Positions 45,097 through 54,267 of a stretch of DNA of 64,000 nt are shown piece by piece; within the stretch, counting starts at the first letter, position 1, and the number at the start of each line of letters is the position of its first letter. Made by a program: the position numbers and the translations under genes. This stretch comes from Clostridium lentum (lineage in GTDB: Bacteria > Bacillota > Clostridia > Clostridiales > Clostridiaceae). The stretch covers positions 8,258-72,257 of the forward strand of contig NZ_JACOOQ010000017.1 in NCBI RefSeq assembly GCF_014287815.1, in the 5' to 3' direction. The notes under the pieces are model-generated. The model ran no database searches, was not told the DNA's origin, and saw only the letters and a program-made list of their open reading frames with translations.

Positions 45097-45675
45097 TTAT
45101 TTCTTATATGAATATGTCTTGTCTGTTCTATACCTTTCCAACGCTTCTTCCATATTACCATATATAAGTTTATTAAGCCTTTCAATAATTTTATCTGACT
45201 CTTCTTTCATACCACTCTTAATCCAGTCTAAAACAATTCCAACAAAAGCATACTTATAAAAATCAGCAATAAAGGATTTATCCTTTTCTCTAACAGGAAT
45301 GCCTTTTGCCTTTTCCTCTACTACACCAATTAATAATAAATATACTTCATTATATAAATATCTCTCTAAATATTCTCTGCTGACAGAATTAAAAGTAGTT
45401 AAGACAAATTCTTTATTATTCACAATATATTGAAATATTTGCTTAAACCCTTGTTGCCATGTTTCGTATGTCTTTTTTTCGCCTAAAGCTTTAGTGGCTT
45501 CATTAGTGTATACCCATTCCAGTAAATCATATATATCTTTAAAATGATAATAAAAAGTCTGACGGTTTACCCCACAATATTCTGTAATATCTATAATCCT
45601 TATCTTCTCCAATGGTTTTTTTGCTAACATCTTTTTCAACGAACTTGCAAAAGCCCTTTTAGTTATTTCTGACAT
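45097..45675 (-). CDS. TetR-family regulator, probably of oleate hydratase
   Basis: A 192-residue TetR protein of the DhaS-like group. Seen: N-terminal helix-turn-helix with IIDITEYCGVNRQTFYYHFKDIYDLLEW near 27-54 and a helical C-terminal domain near 75-180. Regulators of this type lie next to oleate hydratase genes in many Firmicutes and likely respond to fatty acids (inference from context). A short dyad AGCTA-AAA-TAGCT lies about 30 bases upstream of its own start and could be the operator. Confidence 0.85.
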   Translation of the reverse strand: MSEITKRAFASSLKKMLAKKPLEKIRIIDITEYCGVNRQTFYYHFKDIYDLLEWVYTNEATKALGEKKTYETWQQGFKQIFQYIVNNKEFVLTTFNSVSREYLERYLYNEVYLLLIGVVEEKAKGIPVREKDKSFIADFYKYAFVGIVLDWIKSGMKEESDKIIERLNKLIYGNMEEALERYRTDKTYSYKK

Positions 45676-45808
45676 ATGTTAACCTCCCATCTTTAACCAG
45701 CTAAAATAGCTAATATTTTTTCCATAACTTTCTAAATAATTGTACCACAGATAAATGTAAATATTCCATAATATAAAATAAAGCTTAATATTCTAGTTTT
45801 TCATATAT

Positions 45809-45865
45809 AAAAAGGGGCTGTCTCATAAATCATTTAAAAATAATTTATTAGACAGCCCCTTTTTT
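45809..45865. terminator. Bidirectional terminator between nagE remnant and TetR gene
   Basis: A 15-bp perfect stem (AAAAAGGGGCTGTCT and its complement) flanked by T6 on the plus side and A on the minus side. Confidence 0.85.
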
Positions 45866-45868
45866 ATC

Positions 45869-46776
45869 TTACATTGAATATAATATTTTTAATTCATCAC
45901 ATACAAATTGCACTTTTGTTCCAATGATAATTTGAATGCTCTTTTTACCTGGTTTTATTATACCTGAAGCCCCAGAGGATTTAATAAGCTTTTCGTTTAT
46001 TTTATATTTATCTTTAATTTCTAAACGCAATCTTGTAACACAATTATCAATAGAAATAATATTTTCTTTTCCACCTAAACCTTCTAAGATAATTTCAGCC
46101 ATTGGTGCCTTAAAACTTAATACCCAGTCTACAAATCCTGCTCTTACAGGAAGTACTGTACATATTACGGCAGAAATTCCACTTAATACTGCATGTATAA
46201 AATATAGTCCTGGTGCTAAGAAACATAAAGGCAAATTCTAACGGCTCAGTAACACCTGTAAAGAATGCCGAAATTGATCCTGCAAGTAATAATCCATATA
46301 CTACTTTTTTTCTTATTCTTCTTTTCACAATGATACATTGCTAAAGCTCCTGCTGGTAACTTAACAGATTTAAATTTATTATAACAAGTAGCTCCAATAA
46401 TCCCTGCTAAAATACCTGTAAACTGAGTCTGTATCTTACCAAAGGCTGCTGGTACTTCAGATACATCTACACCTTTAAACATGGCAACAGCAGTAGTTGA
46501 TAATAAAGTAGTCATCATCAACCATGAAACAAGACCTGCAAGACCTGCTGTCCCATCATTATCATCTGACATCCCAATACCTACACCTATAGCAAAAAGA
46601 ATTCCCATATTGTCTATTAGAGCACTACCTGCCTTAATCATAAAAGCAGCTATTAAATTATTAGCTCCCCACCCTGCTGGATCTATCCAATATCCTATTC
46701 CCATAAGTATACTGGCAACTGGTAAACATGCTACTGGAAGCATTAATGATTTACCTAGCTTTTGCAAATATTTCAT
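45869..46776 (-). pseudogene. nagE: Decayed N-acetylglucosamine-specific PTS IICB gene (nagE)
   Basis: The intact N-terminal part MKYLQKLGKSLMLPVACLPV and about 140 residues of IIC are followed by a direct join of VKLP to AGALAMYHC, where intact NagE has roughly 150 more residues. A +1 frameshift sits at an A7 run, giving [19 protein letters not shown], and a second +1 shift at TTCTTAGCACC gives [16 protein letters not shown] second deletion joins DWVLSFK to APMAEIILEGLGG of the IIB domain, which keeps its phospho-Cys in IDNCVTRLRLEI. The frame then runs to a normal stop. The gene follows nagA by 41 bases, so it was once cotranscribed. It cannot make an active permease. Confidence 0.85.
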
Positions 46777-46817
46777 GATAATAATATTTCCCCTTTTTTC
46801 TTTTGATAAGATAAAAA

Positions 46818-47954
46818 TTATCTTTCAGTATAAACTTCTTTCCCTTTGACAAATACCTTCTTTATTGTTATATTTTCATCAAATAACAATAAATCTGCAT
46901 CATAACCTTCTTTTATAGAACCTTTATAACTATGAACATTACAGTGTTTTGCTGGATTATATGTAGCCATCTTTACTGCTTCATATAAAGGTATTCCGCA
47001 ATTTTTATATACATTAGCAACAGCTTTATCAATGGTTAATACTGAACCAGCTAAGGCTCCATTTTTAAGTCTAGCAGCACCATTTATCACTTCAACATCT
47101 TGACCACCTAAAGAATAACAACCATCTCTCATGCAGCAAGCCATCATTGAGTCGCTTACTAACATTACTTTATCAGTGCTTTTAACTTTATAAGCTATCT
47201 TTAATGCTGGATATGAAATATGAATTCCATCAGCTATTGTTTCTGTTGTAATATCAGTATCAAATATTGCTCCTACGCATCCTGGCTCTCTATGGTTAAA
47301 ACCTGTCATTGCATTATATAAATGCGTTGAATGGCTAATTCCCCAGTTGATTCCTTCTATTACTTCCTCATAAGTAGCTTTTGTGTGTCCTAAGGAGCAA
47401 ACTATACCTTTAGATGTAGTATACTCTATAAGTTCCTTAGTTCCTTCAACTTCCGGTGCCAAGGTAAGTGATACAACAGCATCACTACATCCATCAACTA
47501 CTTTTTCATATGATTCTATGGATGGCTTTAAAAGAAAATTAGGATTTTGAGCACCAATGGCTTTGGGACTGATAAATGGTCCTTCTAAATGTGCACCTAA
47601 AACATTTGCTCCCTCTGTTCCTTCTTCTTTTAGCTTCTTAATGACCTTCATGGCTTTATTAATATCTTCAATTGATACAGTCATTGTTGTTGGTAAAAAA
47701 GATGTAGTTCCATGCTCCACTATTACCTTTGCTATAGTATTGAGAGCTTCTACTGTACCATCCATAGTATCATATCCACCAGCACCATGTATATGTACAT
47801 CTATAAATCCTGGAGAAAGATATAAACCTTTAGCATCTAAAACCTCTCCTTTAAAATCTTCTGTATTTATTTTTTCTATTTTACCATCTTTAATTAATAT
47901 TGATCCTTCTTCAATTTTATCTTTATATATAATTTTACAATTTTTAATTATCAT
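46818..47954 (-). CDS. nagA: N-acetylglucosamine-6-phosphate deacetylase
   Basis: Cytoplasmic metal-dependent deacetylase that makes glucosamine-6-phosphate in amino sugar and wall recycling. Seen: metal motif IDVHIHGAGGYDTMDG near 55, Glu in AHLEGPFISP near 125, SLGHTKATYEE with His near 190, SHSTHLYNAMTGF near 209, and catalytic Asp in LVSDSMMACC near 270. Length 378 is normal. The ATG at 47954 follows AAAGGAG; an earlier in-frame TTG would overlap the upstream remnant. The nagB-like gene before it and nagE after it are broken, yet nagA is intact by eye. Confidence 0.95.
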   Translation of the reverse strand: MIIKNCKIIYKDKIEEGSILIKDGKIEKINTEDFKGEVLDAKGLYLSPGFIDVHIHGAGGYDTMDGTVEALNTIAKVIVEHGTTSFLPTTMTVSIEDINKAMKVIKKLKEEGTEGANVLGAHLEGPFISPKAIGAQNPNFLLKPSIESYEKVVDGCSDAVVSLTLAPEVEGTKELIEYTTSKGIVCSLGHTKATYEEVIEGINWGISHSTHLYNAMTGFNHREPGCVGAIFDTDITTETIADGIHISYPALKIAYKVKSTDKVMLVSDSMMACCMRDGCYSLGGQDVEVINGAARLKNGALAGSVLTIDKAVANVYKNCGIPLYEAVKMATYNPAKHCNVHSYKGSIKEGYDADLLLFDENITIKKVFVKGKEVYTER

Positions 47955-47978
47955 TAGTAAAACTCCTTTAGTTAACAA

Positions 47979-48120
47979 TTATAAGTTTTCTAATGCTTCC
48001 TCTATTTCTTTATCTATTATAAGAGTTACATCAAAATGTAATTTTAACATAGTTGATGGATTATTTGTGGTTATTTTTCTAAAATACCAAACTTTCAAAA
48101 AAGAGTCATAATACAATAAT
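47979..48120 (-). pseudogene. C-terminal remnant of a nagB-like sugar-phosphate isomerase/deaminase
   Basis: The minus strand reads, up to a TAA directly before nagA, KVWYFRKITTNNPSTMLKLH and then FDVTLIIDKEIEEALENL. NPSTMLKLH...VTLIID resembles the end of glucosamine-6-phosphate deaminase/isomerase proteins (PASxLQLHPDVTxIxD). Upstream in the same frame are stops (TAA, TAG, TAA) within 60 bases and no start. The rest of the space up to mtlD shows no further recognisable coding sequence. This is the expected operon position of nagB, but the family call is tentative. Confidence 0.5.
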
Positions 48121-48296
48121 GATACTTATTGCTCTTTTCTCACGCTTAACTAGTCTATTTAAATTAATACAGTAGCACCACTTACCAACTTTGAATAACC
48201 TACAGAGAATCATTTATGTAAACAAGGTTGTCTATAATGATGATATTTTTCATATGCTTAATAATTGTATCTATATCTTGAATAAGTAAATATATC
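48121..48296. other. Non-coding stretch between nagB remnant and mtlD terminator
   Basis: Stops occur in all minus-strand frames. No promoter, RNA fold or recognisable coding piece can be supported; it is probably the eroded middle of the old nagB-like gene or an old junction. Confidence 0.35.
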
Positions 48297-48343
48297 TAAA
48301 AAAATGATACCTCATAAATTTTTAAAATTATTTATGAGGTATC
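48297..48343 (-). terminator. Terminator of the mannitol genes
   Basis: The perfect 13-bp stem GATACCTCATAAA/TTTATGAGGTATC is followed by a U7 tract on the minus strand, 21 bases after the mtlD stop. Confidence 0.9.
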
Positions 48344-48364
48344 ACTCTTAATATTTATATTAAA

Positions 48365-49525
48365 TTAAGCACTAATTATACTTTTTACTTCATTATAATA
48401 TTTTTCAACCTTAGACAAAATTTCTTGTTCTTGTGCTAAATTAGCTACATGAGCTAACGATTCTTTAACACCTTTTTCAGAAATTAGGCTTTGAAGTTCT
48501 ACACTTTGACTATCTTCTTCATTATTATAATTAAGAGCAGCTCCAACTCCTAATAATAGATTGTCTATGTCTAAATTAAAACTCTTTGCTGTCATTAGAG
48601 GTTTAATTAATCTGTCATTTTCATTTAATTTTCTTAAAGGCTCTCTTCCAACTCTAGCTACATCATCCTTTAAATATGGATTTTTAAATCTTCCAATTAT
48701 CTTATCTATATATTTAAAATGCTCTTCTTTATCAAAATTATATTTAGCTATAAGTCCTTGTCCACTTTCTATCATGGCCTTTTTAACTAAATCTTGGATA
48801 ACTTCATCTTTTATGCTTTCATCAACAGTATTATAACCTTTTAAATATCCAAAATAAGCTGTTATTGCATGTCCAGTATTTAATGTAAATAATTTTCTTT
48901 CTATATATGCCATTAAATTATCAGCTAAATTCATTCCATATATTTTAGGAATTTCACCTTTAAATGCTTTTTCTTCTACATTCCATTCATAGAAATTTTC
49001 CACAACTACATCTAATATATTTTCACTTTTAACTGGTGGTACTATTCTATCCACTGAGCAATTAGGGAAACCTACATATTCATTTAAATAAGCTATCTCT
49101 TCTTCATTTAAATATTTTTTAACTTCTTCTTCTAATTGTGAACTTGCTTTTATTGCATTTTCACAAGCTACTATATTTAAATAACTAGTTACACCTGTTA
49201 TCTTTCTTAACTTAATTCCATTAGCTATAGTTGATGCTATTCTTGGCAATACTACAGGACCTACAGCAGTTGTAATTATATCTGATGTTCTAATTTCTTC
49301 TAATATTTCATCACTTGTTGATATAACACCACTAATGTTTTCTACTTTTTCATCTTTACATTCAACATCCATTATATGAATTGTATAACATTTATCTTCA
49401 TTAATCTTGCTTATTATCTCTTCGTTAACATCTGCAAATACTACATGATATCCTGATTTAGATAATAAAGCTCCTATAAATCCTCTTCCTATGTTTCCAG
49501 CTCCAAATTGAATCGCCCTTTTCAT
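48365..49525 (-). CDS. mtlD: Mannitol-1-phosphate 5-dehydrogenase
   Basis: Oxidises mannitol-1-phosphate to fructose-6-phosphate with NAD. Seen: N-terminal Rossmann motif AIQFGAGNIGRGFIGALL at 4-21, the family segment YVGFPNCSVDRIVPP near 150-164, and catalytic-site region KLFTLNTGHAITAYFGYLKG near 206 with Lys and His. Length 386 is typical. The ATG at 49525 follows GGAGGAAAATAAT; the in-frame ATG that overlaps the ribosome binding site was rejected. It follows mtlA by 40 bases, in one operon. Confidence 0.95.
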   Translation of the reverse strand: MKRAIQFGAGNIGRGFIGALLSKSGYHVVFADVNEEIISKINEDKCYTIHIMDVECKDEKVENISGVISTSDEILEEIRTSDIITTAVGPVVLPRIASTIANGIKLRKITGVTSYLNIVACENAIKASSQLEEEVKKYLNEEEIAYLNEYVGFPNCSVDRIVPPVKSENILDVVVENFYEWNVEEKAFKGEIPKIYGMNLADNLMAYIERKLFTLNTGHAITAYFGYLKGYNTVDESIKDEVIQDLVKKAMIESGQGLIAKYNFDKEEHFKYIDKIIGRFKNPYLKDDVARVGREPLRKLNENDRLIKPLMTAKSFNLDIDNLLLGVGAALNYNNEEDSQSVELQSLISEKGVKESLAHVANLAQEQEILSKVEKYYNEVKSIISA

Positions 49526-49565
49526 ATTATTTTCCTCCATTTACTTTAATAATTTATACAATTAA

Positions 49566-51401
49566 TTATTTATTAAATACTTTTAATATATCATTTACAT
49601 CATATGTCTTTCTTAACTTTTCTACTAAACCTTCATCTTCTAATGACATTGCTATATTAGATAATATAGTTAAATGTTCATCTCCAACACCTGCAATACC
49701 CACTACTAAGTAAGCTACTTCATCACCAAATTTAATTCCATTCGGATATTGAAGTACTGCTATTCCTGATTTCTTTACTTCTTTTTTAGCTTCTCCAACA
49801 CCATGTGGTATAGCAACTCCCATCCCTATATATGTTGAAACTATTTCTTCTCTTTCAAGCATAGCTTGGATATATTCTTCTTTCACATAGCCTTCTTTTG
49901 CAAGTATTTCACCTACTCTCTTTATTGCCTCTTCCTTTGAAACACTTTCTAAACCTAAAACTATATTATTTTTATTTAATATTGAAGTTTCTTTTGCTTC
50001 TACAATTTCATTAGTTGCTGCTACTTCTTTTGCAACTTTAACATTTCCATTTGTTCTTGCTTGTAAACTATTAAATAATTCATCTAACTTTTTATCTTGT
50101 AAGAAGTTTTCTATAAATACATGTTCAGCTTGTGTTGAATTCTTCTTTGCTCTTTCAATTAACTTAACATGACTTACAACTAAATCAGCATCACTTGGTA
50201 TAGTATCTACTGAAGAATTTGTAACTTCTATATTTAATCCTAATTTCTTTATTCTATTTCTAAATTTTGTAGCACCCATTGCACTTGATCCCATTCCAGC
50301 ATCACATGCAAATACTATTTTATTTATAACATCTCTTTTAATTACATCAACATTACTTTCTAAGTTGCTCTCTTCTTTAGTTTCATCTTCCATATTATTT
50401 GCTACTTTTTTTACTAAAGGTGCTGCTACTAGGAATGAAACTGCTGTAGCTGCTAAAATTCCTAAAAGTACTCCTAACATTTCACCTTTTGGTGCTAAAG
50501 CTAATATTGCAAATATACTTCCTGGTGATGGTGTTGCAACTAAACCTACTTTAAATATTGAAAATACTAATATTCCTGCCGCACTACCTGCTATTGGTGC
50601 TAAAAGTAATAATGGATTCATTAATACATATGGGAAATAAATTTCGTGAATCCCACCTAAAGCATGAATTATTGCTGCTCCTGGTGCTGACTCTTTCATT
50701 GCACCTTTACTACACATCCAATATGCTAATAACACTCCAAGTCCTGGTCCTGGATTTGACTCTAATAAGAACATTATTGATTTACCCATATTTTGAGCTT
50801 GTTCGATTCCTATTGGTCCTATAATTCCATGATTGATTGCATTATTCAAGAATAAAACTTTTGCTGGTTCTATAAATATTGATACTAAAGGTAATAACCC
50901 TTTACTTATTATAAATTCTACTCCACCTTTTAATACCCCTGTCATCATAACAACAAATGGTCCTACTGCATAGAATCCCACTATTGCAAGTATCATACCT
51001 ATTATTCCAACTGAAAAGTTATTAACTAACATTTCAAACCCTGCTGGTACTTTACCTTCAACTGCTTTATCAAACTTTTTAATAATATATCCACTTAATG
51101 GACCCATTATCATAGCACCTATAAACATTGGAATATCAGCTCCAACAATAACTCCCATTGTTGCTATTGAACCAATTACTCCACCACGAACTCCAGCTAC
51201 TACTTTACCACCAGTGTATCCAACTAATATTGGTAAAAGATATTTTAACATTGGATCAACTAGTCCTGCTAATTTTTCATTTGGAAACCATCCACTAGCA
51301 ATAAAAAATGCTGTAATAAATCCCCAAGCTATGAATGCTCCTATATTAGGCATTACCATACCACTAAGAAACTTTCCAAACTTCTGAATCTTTTCCTTCA
51401 T
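49566..51401 (-). CDS. mtlA: Mannitol-specific PTS IICBA, all domains fused
   Basis: A 611-residue mannitol permease. Seen: membrane IIC domain 1-330 starting with FLSGMVMPNIGAFIAWGFITA and including GGIHEIYFPYVLMNP; IIB domain with phospho-Cys366 in VFACDAGMGSSAMGATKFR; IIA domain 470-611 with phospho-His533 in GVAIPHGVGEAKK. Many Firmicutes have IIA as a separate gene (mtlF), so the full fusion resembles the E. coli form. GGAGGGAAATAAAT precedes the ATG. A cre-like site lies about 100 bases upstream. The activator gene mtlR is 3 kb away on the other side of glmS. Confidence 0.95.
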   Translation of the reverse strand: MKEKIQKFGKFLSGMVMPNIGAFIAWGFITAFFIASGWFPNEKLAGLVDPMLKYLLPILVGYTGGKVVAGVRGGVIGSIATMGVIVGADIPMFIGAMIMGPLSGYIIKKFDKAVEGKVPAGFEMLVNNFSVGIIGMILAIVGFYAVGPFVVMMTGVLKGGVEFIISKGLLPLVSIFIEPAKVLFLNNAINHGIIGPIGIEQAQNMGKSIMFLLESNPGPGLGVLLAYWMCSKGAMKESAPGAAIIHALGGIHEIYFPYVLMNPLLLLAPIAGSAAGILVFSIFKVGLVATPSPGSIFAILALAPKGEMLGVLLGILAATAVSFLVAAPLVKKVANNMEDETKEESNLESNVDVIKRDVINKIVFACDAGMGSSAMGATKFRNRIKKLGLNIEVTNSSVDTIPSDADLVVSHVKLIERAKKNSTQAEHVFIENFLQDKKLDELFNSLQARTNGNVKVAKEVAATNEIVEAKETSILNKNNIVLGLESVSKEEAIKRVGEILAKEGYVKEEYIQAMLEREEIVSTYIGMGVAIPHGVGEAKKEVKKSGIAVLQYPNGIKFGDEVAYLVVGIAGVGDEHLTILSNIAMSLEDEGLVEKLRKTYDVNDILKVFNK

Positions 51402-51490
51402 ATTTATTTCCCTCCTAAACTTGATAGCATATTTATCTATAAGCTGTATTTGAAATTTTAATCTATCGCTTACAAGTTTATTTTATTTTA

Positions 51491-51505
51491 TATATACGTT
51501 TACAT
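51491..51505 (-). promoter_or_regulatory. CcpA (cre)-like site upstream of mtlA
   Basis: ATGTAAACGTATATA on the minus strand matches the cre pattern WTGNAANCGNWNNCW at all but one position (T for C at position 14). It lies about 90-100 bases before the mtlA start, a usual place for catabolite control. Confidence 0.5.
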
Positions 51506-51615
51506 CAACAAATTGATAATTACAACTTGTCCTTAATATTAGTGACAAATTATTTTTTTAACAATACCTTATATTTTGTCACTAATAAAGCAATGTTTTT
51601 AGTTATAAATTAAAT

Positions 51616-51654
51616 AAAAGGTTAAGCACATATAATAATTATGCTTAACCTTTT
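51616..51654 (-). terminator. Terminator of glmS
   Basis: The perfect 13-bp stem AAAAGGTTAAGCA/TGCTTAACCTTTT lies 14 bases after the glmS stop with an AT-rich, U-containing tail. Confidence 0.85.
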
Positions 51655-51667
51655 ATTTATTATTTTA

Positions 51668-53494
51668 TTATTCAACTGTAACAGATTTTGCTAAGTTTCT
51701 TGGTTTATCTATATCGCAACCTTTTTCACTTGCTACATAATAAGCTATTAATTGCAATTGAACCGCTCCTAAAATAGGTGCTATCATATTAGAAGTTCTA
51801 GGAATTCTTAATACTTTATCAAATACTGTTAAATCTAATTCTTCATCTTCATAAGCAATTGCAATTATTTCAGCTCCTCTAGATTTAACTTCTCTTATGT
51901 TGCTAATCATTTTATCTTTTAATTGACTTTGAGTTAATGCTGCTATAACCTTTGTTCCAGGTTCAATTAATGCAATTGTTCCATGTTTAAGTTCACCACC
52001 AGCATATGCTTCAGAATGAACATAAGATATTTCTTTAACTTTTAATGCACCTTCTATAACTAGTGCATAATCAGCTCCTCTACCTAAGTAGAATAAATCT
52101 GTTTCTTCCGCTAATATTTTACTTACTTCAGCAACTTGTGATTTCATTTCAAGCACCGCTTCAATTTTTTCAGGTAAACTTAATAAAGATTCTTTAAGTT
52201 CCTTTTCCACATCTTTATCTAAAATTCCTTTTAAGTCAGCAAAATACATTCCAAGTAAATTCATTACTACAACTTGAGTTGTATATGCTTTAGTAGATGC
52301 AACAGCAATTTCTGGTCCTGCCATAGTATAAATTACATTATCAGCTTCTCTTGAAATACTGCTTCCAACAACGTTAGTTACTGCTAAAGTTTTAGCTCCT
52401 ACTTTCTTAGCATCTCTTAAAACTGCTAAAGTATCAGCTGTTTCCCCAGATTGACTTAATGTAATTATTAAAGTTTTATTAGTTACTAATGGTTCTCTAT
52501 ATCTAAATTCTGAAGCTATTTCAACTTCAACTGGAATTTTAGCTAATTTTTCTATGGCTACTTTCCCCATTAATCCAGCATTATAAGCTGTACCACATGC
52601 TATTATATAAATTCTATCAATTTCATTTAATTCTTCTAAAGTTAAATTGAAATCTTCAAATTTAACTTTATCATTTAATAAAACTCTTCCTGTCATTGTA
52701 TCTCTAATAGCCTTTGGTTGTTCATGAATTTCTTTTAACATAAATGAATCATATCCACCTTTTTCAGCTGCATCTTCATTCCATGTTACTTTATAAATTT
52801 CTTTTGATATTTTCTCTCCATTTAAATTAAATACTTCTGCACTATTTTTAGTTATAACAACAATTTCTTTATCTTCTAAAAGATAGATATCCCTTGTATA
52901 ATTTAAAACAGCTGGAATATCTGAAGCTATAAATTTTTCATTATCTCCAAGCCCAACTATTAAAGGGCTATCTTTTCTTACTGCTACTATTTTATCTGGT
53001 TCATTACCACAAATTACTCCTAAAGCATAACTTCCCTCTAATCTTTCTATAGTTTTAGCTACTGCCTCAAATAAATCACCATTGTAATAGTAATGAATTA
53101 AATTTGGTATAACTTCTGTATCTGTAGCTGATTTAAACTCATATCCTTTATCTTTTAAGAATTTAGTTAATTCAGCATAATTTTCAATTATACCATTATG
53201 AACTACAGTTATATCTCCTTTTGAAGCTTGGTGAGGATGTGAATTAATATCTGATGGCTCACCGTGAGTGGCCCATCTAGTATGTCCAATTCCTATTGTT
53301 CCTTCAGCAGGATTATTTTCTAATTCTCTTGATAGATTAGCTAAACGTCCTTTGTGTTTAACTATTTCTACTTCACCATTATTAATTACAGCTATCCCTG
53401 CTGAATCATAACCTCTATACTCAAGCTTAGATAATCCTTCTATTAAAAAATCTGTTGCATTTTTATTTCCAACATATCCTACTATTCCACACAT
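51668..53494 (-). CDS. glmS: Glutamine--fructose-6-phosphate aminotransferase
   Basis: Makes glucosamine-6-phosphate for cell wall synthesis. Seen: N-terminal glutaminase with nucleophile Cys2 in MCGIVGYVGNKNATDFL, GHTRWATHG, and two SIS isomerase domains (LSQSGETADTLAVLRDAK near 350; FLYLGRGADYALVIEGALKVKE near 470), ending with NLAKSVTVE. Length 608 is typical. The gene is monocistronic, preceded by a glmS ribozyme, so glucosamine-6-phosphate triggers cleavage of its mRNA. It lies between mtlA and mtlR. Confidence 0.97.
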   Translation of the reverse strand: MCGIVGYVGNKNATDFLIEGLSKLEYRGYDSAGIAVINNGEVEIVKHKGRLANLSRELENNPAEGTIGIGHTRWATHGEPSDINSHPHQASKGDITVVHNGIIENYAELTKFLKDKGYEFKSATDTEVIPNLIHYYYNGDLFEAVAKTIERLEGSYALGVICGNEPDKIVAVRKDSPLIVGLGDNEKFIASDIPAVLNYTRDIYLLEDKEIVVITKNSAEVFNLNGEKISKEIYKVTWNEDAAEKGGYDSFMLKEIHEQPKAIRDTMTGRVLLNDKVKFEDFNLTLEELNEIDRIYIIACGTAYNAGLMGKVAIEKLAKIPVEVEIASEFRYREPLVTNKTLIITLSQSGETADTLAVLRDAKKVGAKTLAVTNVVGSSISREADNVIYTMAGPEIAVASTKAYTTQVVVMNLLGMYFADLKGILDKDVEKELKESLLSLPEKIEAVLEMKSQVAEVSKILAEETDLFYLGRGADYALVIEGALKVKEISYVHSEAYAGGELKHGTIALIEPGTKVIAALTQSQLKDKMISNIREVKSRGAEIIAIAYEDEELDLTVFDKVLRIPRTSNMIAPILGAVQLQLIAYYVASEKGCDIDKPRNLAKSVTVE

Positions 53495-53607
53495 ATTAAA
53501 AATCTCCCTTACATTTATAAAAATAATTTTACTTCTTCAAGACTCTGTTCTAACATAAATTTAATACAGAGGTATAATGTTCTCAGAAATCAAAAATCTT
53601 AAATGAA

Positions 53608-53768
53608 GGTTGTATACCCAATTGAATTTGTTCTAGAAATCACTTTCTAGGTTTGTCAATCTTTAACAGTAGCATACAAGTACTGTGGGGCATCCGCCGA
53701 AAATCTCGATATTCCCCAACCTCGTCAACTTAGTAAATGTTTTAATTTATTTACTAAGTTCTGGCGCT
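53608..53768 (-). ncRNA. glmS ribozyme (glucosamine-6-phosphate riboswitch)
   Basis: Minus-strand RNA begins AGCGCCAGAACT, as in all glmS ribozymes, with cleavage expected between A at 53768 and G at 53767. P1 is ACTTAGTAAAT/ATTTACTAAGT, followed by the core TTGACGAGGTTGGGG, then ATCGAGATTTTCGGCGGATG, which are the conserved core and pseudoknot parts. A stem CTAGAAA/TTTCTAG near 53633-53650 fits P4. The 3' limit is approximate. A -10 box TATAAT at 53843-53848 lies upstream. Confidence 0.95.
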
Positions 53769-53943
53769 TTTATTATTTTTTTAAAAATTTTTCTTCTATA
53801 ATTCTCACCAACTTATTTAAAATTTTATACCTCTCGTTTAAAATTATATCATATCAATAATATTTTTGCATTAATATTTTTACATCAAATAAACCATATA
53901 ATTGTAAATAATCAAATAATTAATAAAAGGAGAATACAATATA

Positions 53944-54201
53944 ATGAATTTATTGCCACTAGGCTCTATAGTAGTTTTAAAAAATGGTTATAAAAAACTT
54001 ATGATTATTGGTAGAAAACAAATACAACAATCAGAAAATAAAATCTGGGATTACTTAGGTGTATTATATCCAGAAGGTTATTTAGGATTAGGATATACAT
54101 TTTTATTTAATAATACTGATATACAGCAAGTTATTTTTAAAGGATATCTAGATTTAGAAGAAGATGCTTTTAAATTAGCTTTAAAAAATTTAAATAAGTA
54201 G
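53944..54201 (+). CDS. DUF4176 protein
   Basis: An 85-residue soluble protein with the DUF4176 pattern: LLPLGSIVVLKNGYKKLMIIGRKQ (split by a loop here), then WDYLGVLYPEGYLG and FNNTDIQQVIFKGYLDLEE. DUF4176 proteins are often encoded in type VII secretion (WXG100/LXG) clusters of Firmicutes, but no such genes are in the window. GGAGAATACAATATA precedes the ATG. It lies 66 bases upstream of mtlR on the same strand with no terminator, so it may share its transcript. Function unknown. Confidence 0.75.
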   Translation: MNLLPLGSIVVLKNGYKKLMIIGRKQIQQSENKIWDYLGVLYPEGYLGLGYTFLFNNTDIQQVIFKGYLDLEEDAFKLALKNLNK

Positions 54202-54267
54202 ATATAATAAACTTAGATAAGAAATATCCTTTATCTAAAAATTATAGCTTATTTTAGGAGATATTTA

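Noticed and set aside
45809..45865. GGGGCTGTCT-containing inverted repeat as a possible insertion-sequence end
   Set aside because: There is no transposase or second end nearby; position and T/A tails fit a bidirectional terminator.
47557..48111. 184-codon plus-strand frame opposite nagA
   Set aside because: Antisense of the nagA coding region and of the nagB-like remnant; no ribosome binding site and no protein-like motifs.
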